From IMG/VR virus record IMGVR_UViG_3300033153_015063, positions 1 to 64,000 of that record: a stretch of DNA of 64,000 bases; one strand, 5' to 3'. The notes under the pieces were generated by a model, which worked only from the letters and a program-made list of their open reading frames with translations, was not told the origin of the DNA and ran no database searches. This document shows positions 17,706 through 25,963 of the stretch, piece by piece. This DNA comes from a virus. Positions within the stretch are counted from its first letter, which is position 1. Every line of letters starts with the position of its first letter. The position numbers were made by a program, and so were the translations under genes.

Positions 17706-18083
17706 TCATGGACTGTCACAGATAACATTATTGAGAAAATCTTCCTCTGATACAACTGTGATACCCTGGGACTGAGCCTTCTGGACCTTGGCAGTCCGTC
17801 CATGACGCCCTGTATTGGCATAGACCAGATATTGGGTCCCGGCACGAAGAGACGTATGGTAGGTCCATCCCTTCATCTCAACCCACTCTTCGAAATTCCC
17901 CTTACTCTTGAAGTTCTGGAGTTTTCCTGTTACTGCTACTGATGTAGGACTAACTGGTGGTTGTGGTTGTGGTGGTGGTCGACCCGACGACACTCCCTTG
18001 AAGTGTGTTTTGCAGTCCTTACAGAAGTGGACCTTACCATGACCCTTTGTATTGGTGCCATTACATTTTGGGCATCTCATCAT
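17706..18083 (-). CDS. zinc-ribbon plus BRCT protein
   Basis: 125 residues. N-terminal zinc ribbon (CPKCNGTNTKGHGKVHFCKDC), a Pro-rich linker, then a BRCT fold: VAVTGKLQNFKSKGNFEEWV, YLVYANTGRHGRTAKVQKA and ITVVSEEDFLN match the BRCT of NAD-dependent DNA ligases. No ligase domain is attached. It may bind DNA ends or phosphopeptides. A GGTGAC site precedes ATGATG. It is probably the last gene of the operon from class-B promoter 4. Confidence 0.85.
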   Translation of the reverse strand: MMRCPKCNGTNTKGHGKVHFCKDCKTHFKGVSSGRPPPQPQPPVSPTSVAVTGKLQNFKSKGNFEEWVEMKGWTYHTSLRAGTQYLVYANTGRHGRTAKVQKAQSQGITVVSEEDFLNNVICDSP

Positions 18084-18100
18084 TCGTCACCTCGGTGGTA

Positions 18101-18349
18101 TTACCTCAACTCCCGCTTCTCGATTGTGATGAAACTATTTATCTCCCAATAGTCAGGATTCCCATTTTCATCTTTGGTGTTCACTTCGTCGGGGTCAACC
18201 CACTCGATGCCATCCCCTTCAGGTTCTTTTACAGGGATATAACCCCTCCGTTCCAGGAGATATTTCTCTGCCTTTTTTTTCGAGGTAAAAGCAACATCTA
18301 CATAATTTCCGGTCTCTCCATGTTCATAGATTATCCAGGCAAACGGCAT
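18101..18349 (-). CDS. small protein (82 aa)
   Basis: Starts MPFAWIIYEHGETGNYVDVA, and has a basic patch (TSKKKAEKYLLERRG). The ATG overlaps the upstream stop (TAATG), which fixes the start. Function unknown. Confidence 0.7.
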   Translation of the reverse strand: MPFAWIIYEHGETGNYVDVAFTSKKKAEKYLLERRGYIPVKEPEGDGIEWVDPDEVNTKDENGNPDYWEINSFITIEKRELR

Positions 18350-18603
18350 TACAATACCTCCTGAAGTGCCCAGTACTCGTTGGCCGACCGGGTCCATCTT
18401 GGTTGCCAGGGACAGTCTCGGCATCGGGTCTCCTTCTCACAGGCATCACAGAAATCCTCGCCAGGCACAGGACATATCTCCATCTTACCCTGCACATAAT
18501 TGGCCCCTCTGGGGAGTAACTTGCAGATACCGAAGATACCGTTCTTCCCCTTTCCCTTCTTCTCAAAGTTGGGGCAGCTCCGACACAGGGGCATCTGACC
18601 CAT
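18349..18603 (-). CDS. cysteine-rich small protein (84 aa)
   Basis: Nine cysteines in CRSCPNF, CKLL, CPVPGEDFCDAC and CRDCPW. The spacing would allow two zinc sites or a metal cluster; I cannot choose. TAATG overlaps at both ends bind it to its neighbours. Confidence 0.7.
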   Translation of the reverse strand: MGQMPLCRSCPNFEKKGKGKNGIFGICKLLPRGANYVQGKMEICPVPGEDFCDACEKETRCRDCPWQPRWTRSANEYWALQEVL

Positions 18604-18734
18604 TACAATACCTCAAAGATAGTAACGGTTGGGTTATCTCCCAGATGTACCAGGTAACTGGACAGAACGTCCTCGGAGACCCAAGCTCTGACAATCGAAC
18701 CGGTATCAGTCAAATACATCACATTACTCATCAT
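18603..18734 (-). CDS. small protein (43 aa), first gene of operon
   Basis: MMSNVMYLTDTGSIVRAWVS..., ending TVTIFEVL. The GGTGATGTG site before ATGATG and the TAATG overlap with the next gene support it. It is the promoter-proximal gene of class-B promoter 4. Function unknown. Confidence 0.7.
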   Translation of the reverse strand: MMSNVMYLTDTGSIVRAWVSEDVLSSYLVHLGDNPTVTIFEVL

Positions 18735-18768
18735 CACACATCACCTAACTCTTACCTGACATTTGGTC

Positions 18769-18808
18769 TTTATATACTTTCAGGATTTCTAACTGTAAAA
18801 AGCGTAAT
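18769..18808 (-). promoter_or_regulatory. class-B promoter 4
   Basis: tttatata at 18769-18776 and ctgtaaaaagcgtaat at 18793-18808, 26-bp offset. It drives the small-gene operon 18734 down to about 17706. Confidence 0.8.
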
Positions 18809-18884
18809 AGAATCTACACCATCCCTCATCACCCATCCCTCATCACCCGAACTCTTTAAATACAACCATTCCTATTCCCTGGAC

Positions 18885-19226
18885 ATGACCAGAATAGAGT
18901 TTGATGTCACCAGGGCAGACCTCGTTGGATCGAGTTTTATTGCCTTCCTGATTATGTCCATTGCTATAACAATGGATTTCCTTGGTATAGGTGGTGGGCT
19001 TCAATTCGACCTATGGATGTATGTTGTATTAATAATATTCCTAATACCAATCTCTTTGGTGATGTTTCAGACAATCGCAAAAATAACAAATGATTTTATT
19101 GCGTCTGGTATCTGGATAGCATTCCCCTGGATTTTCACTACCATAGCACCAAACCAATTGATTGATGTTGGTGTCTGGTTCGTAATGATAGGAACTCTTC
19201 TATGGTTCCTGTGGGAATCGGTCTAG
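18885..19226 (+). CDS. four-helix membrane protein (113 aa)
   Basis: The ATG at 18885 stands 26 nt from TATA tttaaata (18855-18862). Four hydrophobic segments (SSFIAFLIMSIAI, MYVVLIIFLIPISLV, IWIAFPWIF, FVMIGTLLWFLW). Not recognised. The leader shares attccctggacatgacc with the tagged gene at the window start, so the promoter region was copied. Confidence 0.72.
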   Translation: MTRIEFDVTRADLVGSSFIAFLIMSIAITMDFLGIGGGLQFDLWMYVVLIIFLIPISLVMFQTIAKITNDFIASGIWIAFPWIFTTIAPNQLIDVGVWFVMIGTLLWFLWESV

Positions 19227-19828
19227 GAAAGGTAGGCGTTGACTTCGTAACGTCCTGTATCGTGCCTGTACCATGAGAGTACCAGGATGGAGTTTTTGAT
19301 TACCTTCCACTCTTCGTCACCTACATCGTCTTTGAATACCCTGGCCATCTCGATACGGGCCCTACCTTCTCTTCCCAACAACATCCCACTCCAACGAGTA
19401 TAATCCTCCTGAAGTGGGACCACCCCGTTATCTTCCATCGACTCAAAGATGTCGTCCAGGGGAATCGCACGATGATAGTGGCTGGTCAAAGGGTACAACT
19501 TATCATTGATTTTATTTTTGATGTTTTTTGGGAGAGTGACCTGGTTTTTAAAATCAGCCACCAGTGGCGGTTTGACCTCGAATTGCTCAAGAGAAAAGTG
19601 TTTTTTGCACCTGTTACACCATATCGTTTTACCCCGGCGAACGATGTCAGATGACCCACATTCGATACAGGTTGTACTCAGGACAACACCTTCACTCATT
19701 GCCTGAATGAAGCGTTCCTCATCCAGGGCTGGTGCATTGCCGACCGGCCCCTTGTAAACCGTAGCTCCCTCTTCGTAGACATACCTATAGCGGTTACCTG
19801 AGCCTTCTGGGATTTCAACGGTGGTCAT
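19223..19828 (-). CDS. tagged zinc-ribbon protein
   Basis: 201 residues from the ATG at 19828, 26 nt from a TATAAAAG box, so leaderless; a longer frame from 19840 would leave too little room. Residues 1-45 are the tag (VEIPEGSGNRYRYVYE ... YKGPVGNAPALDEERF). A zinc ribbon (CIECGSSDIVRRGKTIWCNRC) follows, then an unrecognised helical domain. Upstream DNA is identical to that of the tagged gene at 46803. Confidence 0.8.
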   Translation of the reverse strand: MTTVEIPEGSGNRYRYVYEEGATVYKGPVGNAPALDEERFIQAMSEGVVLSTTCIECGSSDIVRRGKTIWCNRCKKHFSLEQFEVKPPLVADFKNQVTLPKNIKNKINDKLYPLTSHYHRAIPLDDIFESMEDNGVVPLQEDYTRWSGMLLGREGRARIEMARVFKDDVGDEEWKVIKNSILVLSWYRHDTGRYEVNAYLS

Positions 19829-19860
19829 CAAGGAATACAATGGGTGTTGAGTATAAAAGA

Positions 19861-20580
19861 TTAACTGTCCAACAGCCCCAATCTCTTTACCGCAGCCCTG
19901 ATGGTACTCGGATTTCTCTTCAACATCATGGCTATCTTACTGGCCCTCTTTTCTTCCGGGATCGTCATTTTTCCAAACTCTTTTATGATGAATTGATTTT
20001 CCTCATCACTCATGGGTATTCTTACTCTCATCTTTCGGCCCATGACATGTGACCTTCTTTCAACTACCTTCAATCCAACGTTTTCCCCCATCTTTTCTGA
20101 TACATAATCTTTCAATACTCTACAGTTGATATCTGAAAATCCATTATCGTTCATATAATCTTTGATAATATTATCAATTCGGATGTTTCTTTCTTCCTCT
20201 ATCTCGCTTCTCGAAGAAAGTCCGAGTTGTTTTGCCTGTTGATTAACAGTAGATACGTCCCGCTTCAAAGTATCTGCGATCTCATTTGAAGTCATTTTAT
20301 ACCAGTTCGATTCGATAAAGTCATTTTCATCTCTTTTGAATTTCTTCTTGACTCTTCTCATACCTACTACGTCTTTTTCTTCTATCTCTACTCCCTCTTT
20401 CTTCATCCTGAGCGATTCTGAAAGCATCTCTCTCAAATTACCATCTACCCCAACCTTTGCTGCCAGTAGTTGGCAGCTTGTACAGAGAAAACGGAGTGTC
20501 TGACCCTCCTTGGTGATTATAAAGGAGTGACCACCACAATCACAGGATAAGGTATCGAGCCCATCGAAATCATCCCACAT
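19861..20580 (-). CDS. zinc and multi-HTH DNA-binding protein
   Basis: 239 residues. An N-terminal zinc site (CDCGG...CTSC) precedes two Myb/SANT- or SpoIIID-like HTH units: FIESNWYKMTSNEIADTLKR with VSTVNQQAKQLGL, and FIIKEFGKMTIPEEKRASKI with PSTIRAAVKRLGL. Such repeats read out DNA, so a transcription regulator is likely. It overlaps by 11 bp the next HTH gene upstream. Confidence 0.78.
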   Translation of the reverse strand: MWDDFDGLDTLSCDCGGHSFIITKEGQTLRFLCTSCQLLAAKVGVDGNLREMLSESLRMKKEGVEIEEKDVVGMRRVKKKFKRDENDFIESNWYKMTSNEIADTLKRDVSTVNQQAKQLGLSSRSEIEEERNIRIDNIIKDYMNDNGFSDINCRVLKDYVSEKMGENVGLKVVERRSHVMGRKMRVRIPMSDEENQFIIKEFGKMTIPEEKRASKIAMMLKRNPSTIRAAVKRLGLLDS

Positions 20581-21142
20581 TTCTATCCCTCAATTCTTTT
20601 TTTCTCTTTAAAACACACTTTTTGCATTTCTTTTCATGGTATCTGGCTCCATCTTTTCTAACCGGGCCACTATAATAAAAATCGTGGATCGGTTTTGTCT
20701 CTCTACACTCCATACACTCACGTTCATCTGGTGGGTAGTAGGAACCCTGCCGTTTGGACTGGATAGGACCATTGACATCAGCTCGACTAACACCCCGAGC
20801 AATGCAGGAGACGGTATTCGAGGCAAGACCAACCTCAGTAGCAATATCCTTGTAGGACCTTCCCTTATCTGCCTCTTTACGGATATAGATCACCTGTGCT
20901 ATCGAAGACTGTATTTCTCCCACCTGTTTCTTCCGTTCTACCCATTTCTTCCCTTCTTTTACTTTCACTCTCCTGGTGACGATGTTCAGCTCGTTGGCCC
21001 GCCTGATGAGTATCAGGATTGTAGTATCCAATCTCATGGCCATCTCACCAATAACCATCTCTCCGGTCTTGATCTTGTGCCAGTTATCTCTGATGTAATC
21101 GTCTTCGACAGGAGAGAACACTCTCTTCTGGTCTCTATCCAA
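20570..21142 (-). CDS. HTH protein with treble-clef-like cysteine motif
   Basis: 190 residues. An N-terminal Myb-like unit (VEDDYIRDNWHKIKTGEMV), an HTH (RSYKDIATEVGLASNTVSCI), and a C-terminal CMECRETKPIHDFYYSG...KCKKC, a pattern seen at the start of endonuclease VII-like and HNH phage proteins. The catalytic part of such enzymes is absent. The start appears to be TTG at 21142 behind a strong AGGAGGGT site. Confidence 0.72.
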   Translation of the reverse strand: MDRDQKRVFSPVEDDYIRDNWHKIKTGEMVIGEMAMRLDTTILILIRRANELNIVTRRVKVKEGKKWVERKKQVGEIQSSIAQVIYIRKEADKGRSYKDIATEVGLASNTVSCIARGVSRADVNGPIQSKRQGSYYPPDERECMECRETKPIHDFYYSGPVRKDGARYHEKKCKKCVLKRKKELRDRNVG

Positions 21143-21162
21143 TCTGACCCTCCTTCAACAAC

Positions 21163-21711
21163 TCACACAGCCAACATATCACTGACAGTCTGGTGGATTT
21201 TCATCTGCTTCGCCTTACTGAGCCTCTCAATTACAGGTTTGTAGTTTGGGAATGAGTACCACTTGCATGACACCATCGGAGGTTCAGGATTTTTTCTCGA
21301 TGTCCAGATAGGTCCAGGGATTAAAATGTCCTTGAGTGGCCGGTGGGCCTGCGGGGCCCCCATGTCAATAATCTCGTTTGTATCTGGTAGATAGATTACT
21401 GCATGGAGTGGGTTTTTTACACCAGGGCGAGGGGCACCTAACCCCACAGACCACATCGTACTGGTTGGCCAGCCGTTTGCCTGGATGCTTCTGTTGAGCT
21501 CGTCCCAACCGATAACTCTGACAGCCGTTCTGAACTCCTGATTGCCATATGTGACGACGGCTGTTACAACTCCGTTGTGGATACTCAACTCATCCCACAG
21601 GACCTGGCCTACAATCATAGACATCGACAGACAGGTCGTCACACCAAGCCTGGCGGTAAGATAGGGATACACATTTTCAGTTAGAATGTGTAGTATCCTG
21701 TCCTTACTCAC
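21163..21711 (-). CDS. papain/transglutaminase-like protein (tentative)
   Basis: 182 residues, GTG start at 21711. A Cys in TTCLSMSMIVGQVLWDEL, a His in PLHAVIYLPDTN and an Asp in IIDMGAPQAH give a Cys-His-Asp order like small transglutaminase-fold proteins. The next gene upstream and the gene at 32912 show the same order more clearly. Substrate unknown; the family call is inference. Confidence 0.55.
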   Translation of the reverse strand: MSKDRILHILTENVYPYLTARLGVTTCLSMSMIVGQVLWDELSIHNGVVTAVVTYGNQEFRTAVRVIGWDELNRSIQANGWPTSTMWSVGLGAPRPGVKNPLHAVIYLPDTNEIIDMGAPQAHRPLKDILIPGPIWTSRKNPEPPMVSCKWYSFPNYKPVIERLSKAKQMKIHQTVSDMLAV

Positions 21712-22189
21712 GTTTATCTTCCCCTCTCATTTTTAACCAATAATCGAGGAGTCTGGGCCTTGTTATCTCTTCTTTAATTTTTTCCATCAAAAAATCATTT
21801 GGGATATTGATGCCGAGATACTCAGTTGGTGGGTGGTCGTAGGACTTATTATTTTCCTCGTAGCACCACTTCAGTTTTTCCAGAGTCAGGTCTATGACCT
21901 TCCCATTCTCATCGACTATCCAGGCATGTTCAATAGGGATTATTGTGAACACAAACCCCTCGTAGTATCTCCACGTAGGATGGAAGACCAACGCTATTAT
22001 GGAGTTATGAAAACACTCCTTTATCTCGGCGTCGATAAACTCGATTTCTGGCGTCTGGCCGATGGTGGGTTCGAACTCTTCTGCGTTTTCAATGAACCAC
22101 GTGTAGTACTCCAATTGTTTACTACAATCACTTGATGTGAACAGTTGAAGTAAACCATCAACATATCTCCGAAGGGTGGTTATTTCCAT
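21704..22189 (-). CDS. transglutaminase-like Cys-His-Asp protein
   Basis: 161 residues from the ATG at 22189, chosen for its GGAGTGA site; a longer frame would cover a convincing zinc-protein gene. Motifs: CFHNSIIALV, then YYEGFVFTIIPIEHAW, then NGKVIDLTLE. This order (Cys, EG, HAW, D) matches phage-type transglutaminase/papain-like proteins. Could be a peptidase or amidotransferase. Confidence 0.65.
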   Translation of the reverse strand: MEITTLRRYVDGLLQLFTSSDCSKQLEYYTWFIENAEEFEPTIGQTPEIEFIDAEIKECFHNSIIALVFHPTWRYYEGFVFTIIPIEHAWIVDENGKVIDLTLEKLKWCYEENNKSYDHPPTEYLGINIPNDFLMEKIKEEITRPRLLDYWLKMRGEDKRE

Positions 22190-22193
22190 CAAT

Positions 22194-22478
22194 TCACTCC
22201 TTATACCAGGTCTCTTTGTCAAATCTCCAGTAGAGTTCAGTCCATCTTCCATTGCTGTAGACCGATTCTTTGACCACAGGTGCATTTGGTTTTCCTGGGA
22301 GTTTAGCACGACCCCGCTGAATCGTAGCGTATTGGAGTTCCACCGGATTCTCCGGGAGAGAAACATCTTTGATGTTTCTGATAACCCGACGATAGTGAGT
22401 TTTATGGTGGGGGTCTTGACCCCCACAACCACACCGACACGGTTCTGAACGCATCCTGATATACTCCTTTTCAGCCAT
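22194..22478 (-). CDS. small basic zinc protein (94 aa)
   Basis: A short N-terminal CRCGCGGQDPHHKTHY cluster with Cys and His ligands, then a basic body ending RWTELYWRFDKETW. ATGA overlap with the gene upstream. Function unknown. Confidence 0.68.
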   Translation of the reverse strand: MAEKEYIRMRSEPCRCGCGGQDPHHKTHYRRVIRNIKDVSLPENPVELQYATIQRGRAKLPGKPNAPVVKESVYSNGRWTELYWRFDKETWYKE

Positions 22479-22657
22479 CAGACCGACCTCATGTAGATGT
22501 CAAACCGCTTGAGAAAATCTGGATGCACGTTCTCTCTCCCGATTCTTCCCTTCCGGCAACAGTGTTTGCAGTAGCGGTCTCCGTTCTTGTGGTCTACTCC
22601 GCCGATACGACCAAAGGCTGTGAGTTTTCCACCGCATACCACACAATACACTACCAT
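22478..22657 (-). CDS. small zinc protein (59 aa), first gene of operon
   Basis: MVVYCVVCGGKLTAFG ... YCKHCCRKGR gives a four-cysteine zinc ribbon. The ATG at 22657 lies 26 nt from the centre of the class-B TATA box, so the transcript should be leaderless and start at this codon. Confidence 0.75.
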   Translation of the reverse strand: MVVYCVVCGGKLTAFGRIGGVDHKNGDRYCKHCCRKGRIGRENVHPDFLKRFDIYMRSV

Positions 22658-22678
22658 ACCTCTTACTAACAATCAGCC

Positions 22679-22718
22679 TTTATATACTTTCAGGCTTAGT
22701 AACCGTAAAAAGCGTAAA
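22679..22718 (-). promoter_or_regulatory. class-B promoter 5
   Basis: tttatata at 22679-22686 and ccgtaaaaagcgtaaa at 22703-22718, 26-bp offset. It drives the operon 22657 down to 21163. Confidence 0.82.
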
Positions 22719-22733
22719 AAGAGTTTCTTCCCC

Positions 22734-23402
22734 TCAAAACTCAAGAACACTTGTCTGATTGGGATGACCGTGATATCTGAACTCGGCTCTCTCGTTTGCA
22801 TCCTCCACCAGGTCGTTGTAGTCATCAGGAACAATTAACAGTTCTACTCCTCTCTTTTCCATTTCGAGATACTTACTATCGTTCTGTTCACTTTCAGTGA
22901 CCAACATCTCGAAACCAGATGGTTTAAAGGCACAGAACACCGCCGGGACCTTAGTAGTTTTACCATCAGTTACTCTGGTTCCACCCTTTCTATGGACAAG
23001 GTAAATCCATGTCTTACCAGGTTCCAACCACGCCGGGATGCCCGATACGGCTTTCGAAACTCCCATTCGTTTCGCTTCGTCAATGAACCATGTGGGGGTA
23101 TAATACTTCTCTCCAACCCACATCAAACCCCCATCTTTGGGTGGCCTACAGGTAGGACAAGCCTTGACGCATCCACAAACCCCTTCACACTTACCAAACA
23201 GGCGTTGTGGCTTAATCCTCCGAAGACCTCGGGTAAATCTGATACCTTCTCCACAGACAGGGCACGGTTGGTCCACGTTGAATGGTAATCGGTGACATCC
23301 ACTATCCTGTATGAGTGTAGATCCGACGAGATACAATTTGTGGAGGGTCCTGTACCCACAACCTCTGGCGGGTTCCAACCCAACCATTTTTTTTCGTGTC
23401 AT
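22734..23402 (-). CDS. zinc-rich protein with VLEF tail
   Basis: 222 residues from the ATG at 23402, immediately after the pyrI stop. A dense cysteine region (CPVCGEGIRF, then CEGVCGCVKACPTC) is followed by an alpha/beta part (YLVHRKGGTRVTDG). The last residues are QTSVLEF, the C-terminal peptide shared with the exonuclease and methyltransferases, so it probably acts on DNA at the same site. No family recognised. Confidence 0.7.
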   Translation of the reverse strand: MTRKKMVGLEPARGCGYRTLHKLYLVGSTLIQDSGCHRLPFNVDQPCPVCGEGIRFTRGLRRIKPQRLFGKCEGVCGCVKACPTCRPPKDGGLMWVGEKYYTPTWFIDEAKRMGVSKAVSGIPAWLEPGKTWIYLVHRKGGTRVTDGKTTKVPAVFCAFKPSGFEMLVTESEQNDSKYLEMEKRGVELLIVPDDYNDLVEDANERAEFRYHGHPNQTSVLEF

Positions 23403-23403
23403 G

Positions 23404-23931
23404 TTAATTCCTGTAGAAGATATTGAGAAGAATATCTGACTCTTTTTGAACCCTACGGCAATAGTTACATCTAACGAGTAGTGGGTTTGTTGATATAAGC
23501 GTCGAGGATGGTATGAGTGGTTCGTTGTCGACCCTACTGATGCAACCAGAGTTGTTGCATCTAACCACACCTTTTAGCACCCTTGGTGGTGTAACAACAT
23601 ACTTCGAAATTACTTCATATTCCTGGATAAGATTGATAGTTACGTTCGGGGAAATAATACCAATTTTGGAAATATCCTTCTGATTAATATATGTATCTTC
23701 GATTTTGATGATATCTTTTTTTCTCATCCTACAGATAAGGCCGTCGCCATCTTTTTTTACGACCTTCGTGTCAATGTTCATCACAACCGAGATTGTTTCA
23801 GATGGTATCAAGTTACTACCAAGTAGACCCATGACCCGGAGAACCAGGAAGGCCCTACCTCCTGTGATGTGGTCTATGACCATCCCATTGGCAATCTTCG
23901 AGACTTTTAGCGTCTCACGTTCCTGCTTCAA
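23404..23931 (-). CDS. pyrI: aspartate carbamoyltransferase regulatory subunit (PyrI)
   Basis: 175 residues, slightly longer than cellular PyrI. The allosteric domain shows LKVSKIANGMVIDHITGGRA; the middle has KKDIIKIEDTYI and SPNVTINLIQEYEVISKY; the zinc domain has CNNSGC and CNYC. PyrI binds nucleotides and controls PyrB in pyrimidine synthesis. No pyrB is in the window, so this copy may bind host PyrB and change its CTP or ATP response. The start is 26 nt from a TTTTTAAAC box, so leaderless. It is followed directly by a zinc protein gene. Confidence 0.92.
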   Translation of the reverse strand: MKQERETLKVSKIANGMVIDHITGGRAFLVLRVMGLLGSNLIPSETISVVMNIDTKVVKKDGDGLICRMRKKDIIKIEDTYINQKDISKIGIISPNVTINLIQEYEVISKYVVTPPRVLKGVVRCNNSGCISRVDNEPLIPSSTLISTNPLLVRCNYCRRVQKESDILLNIFYRN

Positions 23932-23997
23932 TGCCTAATCAATATCTGGATGTCTTTTTAAACTCATCGAGTGGAGAGTGGAAGGTGGAAGGTACTG

Positions 23998-24474
23998 TTA
24001 TGCACGCCTATCCCTTCCACTACCAACCTTCATCCTCTTCAAGAACTCCTCCTCCGTCAACTGAGGGCTATCCCCGACCGGGCCCTTGTAGATGGTTTTA
24101 CCGCCTTCGTAGATGTACCTGTATCTGTTGCCTGAACCTGGGGGAATCTCGACTATGGCACCTTTCACCTTCTCCCTCACTGGACGCTTCGTAAACTTTT
24201 CTCTCTTATGTTTTACCCACTTCTCAAGTTCGGCTTTACACTCCTCGCCATCCCAATCCATCGGTAAGATAAGGTTGCCCATCATATACTCATCATACCA
24301 TCTCTTATTCCACTCGCCCTGCTTACCATGTATCTCTGTCCCAAGATGCCTTCCAAACTCGTTGGGGTTGGCACTTCCATCGTGTGCTATAGCATGGAGT
24401 AGATAGTCCTCGTACTGATTGGGTGTCATAGCCCAGACGCCACCCTCTAACGATACATAGGTGTATCTTGGCAT
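23998..24474 (-). CDS. protein with C-terminal tag domain
   Basis: 158 residues from the ATG at 24474, 25 nt from the shared TATA at 24495-24503. Residues 1-105 are an unrecognised, Trp- and Lys-rich domain (YEDYLLHAIAHDGSANPNEF). The tag (AIVEIPPGSGNRYRYIYE ... YKGPVGDSPQLTEEEFL) is at the C-terminus, followed by a basic tail (RDRRA). This is the only C-terminal placement, so the tag is a portable domain and not an N-terminal signal sequence. Confidence 0.8.
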   Translation of the reverse strand: MPRYTYVSLEGGVWAMTPNQYEDYLLHAIAHDGSANPNEFGRHLGTEIHGKQGEWNKRWYDEYMMGNLILPMDWDGEECKAELEKWVKHKREKFTKRPVREKVKGAIVEIPPGSGNRYRYIYEGGKTIYKGPVGDSPQLTEEEFLKRMKVGSGRDRRA

Positions 24475-24494
24475 ACATGAGGAAAGGCATAAGG

Positions 24495-24503
24495 TATTTA
24501 TAT
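24495..24503. promoter_or_regulatory. bidirectional TATA box
   Basis: tatttatat lies midway between the minus-strand start at 24474 and the plus-strand start at 24524, 25 nt from each. Both strands read as acceptable TATA boxes, so one site may serve two leaderless genes. Confidence 0.55.
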
Positions 24504-24523
24504 CCTTATCGCCATGCATCGTC

Positions 24524-24748
24524 ATGCCCCTGATACCTGAAGAGGTCCGTGAAAAAACAGGCCTGATGGTCGTCACCGCCCTGGGACTTTTCCTAGCACT
24601 CCAGTATTCTGTTGTTGTATCAGACATTTTCGAGGCTTATCTCCCAATGGGCGACAGTCTTATTATCCAGTTGGTTTATCTATTATTAATCACGATAATC
24701 GTGGTATACGCAGTCATCTTTGTTGAGAGACGTTTTGGTTCATCTTGA
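24524..24748 (+). CDS. small membrane protein (74 aa)
   Basis: MPLIPEEVREKTGLMVVTAL, with two hydrophobic segments (LMVVTALGLFLALQYSVVV and LVYLLLITIIVVYAVIFV). Not recognised. The start fits the bidirectional TATA box. CRISPR array 1 begins 22 bp after its stop. Confidence 0.7.
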   Translation: MPLIPEEVREKTGLMVVTALGLFLALQYSVVVSDIFEAYLPMGDSLIIQLVYLLLITIIVVYAVIFVERRFGSS

Positions 24749-24770
24749 TAGTAGTGCTTTTTCTCTGTTC

Positions 24771-25017
24771 GTTGCATTTTTCTATCAATTATAATCATCA
24801 GTGAAACTGACGAGAACCCCCTTATCAACTTCGGTTATAATGTTGCATTTTTCTATCAATTATAATCATCAGTGAAACGTTACGGACCTTTGTGCTAAAG
24901 AGGTTAAGGTCATTGTTGCATTTTTCTATCAATCATAATCCTCAGTGAAGCCCTCAGTATGTAGGGTGAGCTCAAGAAGGCTGGAGTGGTTGTATTTTTC
25001 TATCAATCGTAATCATC
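24771..25017. CRISPR. mini-CRISPR array 1
   Basis: Three full 37-bp repeats at 24771-24807, 24842-24878 and 24915-24951, and a truncated one at 24989-25017. On the plus strand they begin gttgcatttttctatcaa and end cagtgaaac (the third ends gtgaagc). Spacers are 24808-24841 (34), 24879-24914 (36) and 24952-24988 (37). The last repeat overlaps the stop codon of the minus-strand exonuclease gene. The direction of transcription is not decided by the sequence. Confidence 0.9.
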
Positions 25018-25927
25018 AAAAGTCCAGAACGCTGGTGTTTTTATCTGTTTCTTTGCTTATTAGATTTTTCCAGTCTTCAGGATTTTTCAGGAACGACCTA
25101 AAATCCAGACCTTCGAGTAGACCAAAGAACTGGTCGAAGTCGGGCTCGCCCTGGTCTGGGATGGTAATACCCTGCTGTTCGGGGTACTCAGGAACCAGTG
25201 GAAGAGTAATGAGCTCGATGTTCCGTTTGATGAGCTCGATGTTATCAGGTTCATTGACCCGGGCCATCACCCCTTTCAATCCATCAAACGGTAGTGCTTT
25301 GACGCTGATAACCTTCTTAGCTATCTTAATGGCCCTCTTCTTCCCAATACCATTGACACCATCAATGTTATCAGATGGGTCCCCCATCATCGCCTTCATA
25401 AAAAGGAACTGTTCTTTTATATCTCTATACTCATCCGGGTAGTCTTTGAAGTCGTCGATGGTGAAGGGTTCTTTCCCCCTTGGGTTCCAGATGGTAATAA
25501 CATCGTCCACGAGCTGACGGAAATCCCTATCTGATGATACAATGACAATATTATCCTCAATCTTATCACAATACATATCTGTCATAATTGCTATGACATC
25601 GTCAGCTTCAACATCAGGATACCGGAGGTGAGGAATACCCAGGGCGTCGAGAATCCTGGTGAATATCTCAATCTGAGCATAAAAGGTTTTTTCCATGTCA
25701 ACGGATCGGTTGGCCCTGCTACTGGTTTTTTTGTAAGTAGGGTGTATCTCCAACCTACGCTTACTGATACCACCATCAAACACATAAACAACATCATGTC
25801 CAGGGAATTTAGTGATGGTGTTACGGAACATAGCCAGCATCGAGAAGACGGTCCCGTTGGTGAGTTTTTGGCCCATCGTACTGTGGGCCATCCAGGCCTG
25901 GTTATTACCATCAAAGATGATTACCAT
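25016..25927 (-). CDS. 5'-3' exonuclease, FEN/PolI 5'-nuclease family
   Basis: 303 residues. VIIFDGNNQAWMAHS supplies the first metal Asp; DVVYVFDGG, VEADDVIAIM and SSDRDFRQL supply further acidic ligands; MMGDPSDNIDGVNGIGKKRA is the helix-3-turn DNA-binding region. The length matches stand-alone T5/T4-type nucleases. It removes RNA primers and 5' flaps during replication. It ends NTSVLDF, the tail shared with methyltransferases here; cellular FEN1 also binds PCNA through a C-terminal peptide, so a clamp contact is likely. The start is just downstream of a TATAAA box near 25948. Confidence 0.92.
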   Translation of the reverse strand: MVIIFDGNNQAWMAHSTMGQKLTNGTVFSMLAMFRNTITKFPGHDVVYVFDGGISKRRLEIHPTYKKTSSRANRSVDMEKTFYAQIEIFTRILDALGIPHLRYPDVEADDVIAIMTDMYCDKIEDNIVIVSSDRDFRQLVDDVITIWNPRGKEPFTIDDFKDYPDEYRDIKEQFLFMKAMMGDPSDNIDGVNGIGKKRAIKIAKKVISVKALPFDGLKGVMARVNEPDNIELIKRNIELITLPLVPEYPEQQGITIPDQGEPDFDQFFGLLEGLDFRSFLKNPEDWKNLISKETDKNTSVLDF

Positions 25928-25963
25928 ACCGGTCGATTACCGACCAAGTTTATAAAGAACAGC

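Noticed and set aside
24879-24914. Self-targeting of this element by a spacer in array 1 (gttacggaccttt also occurs near 34298).
   Set aside because: Only 13 bases match, which chance can explain. No spacer was seen to match the window over a meaningful length.
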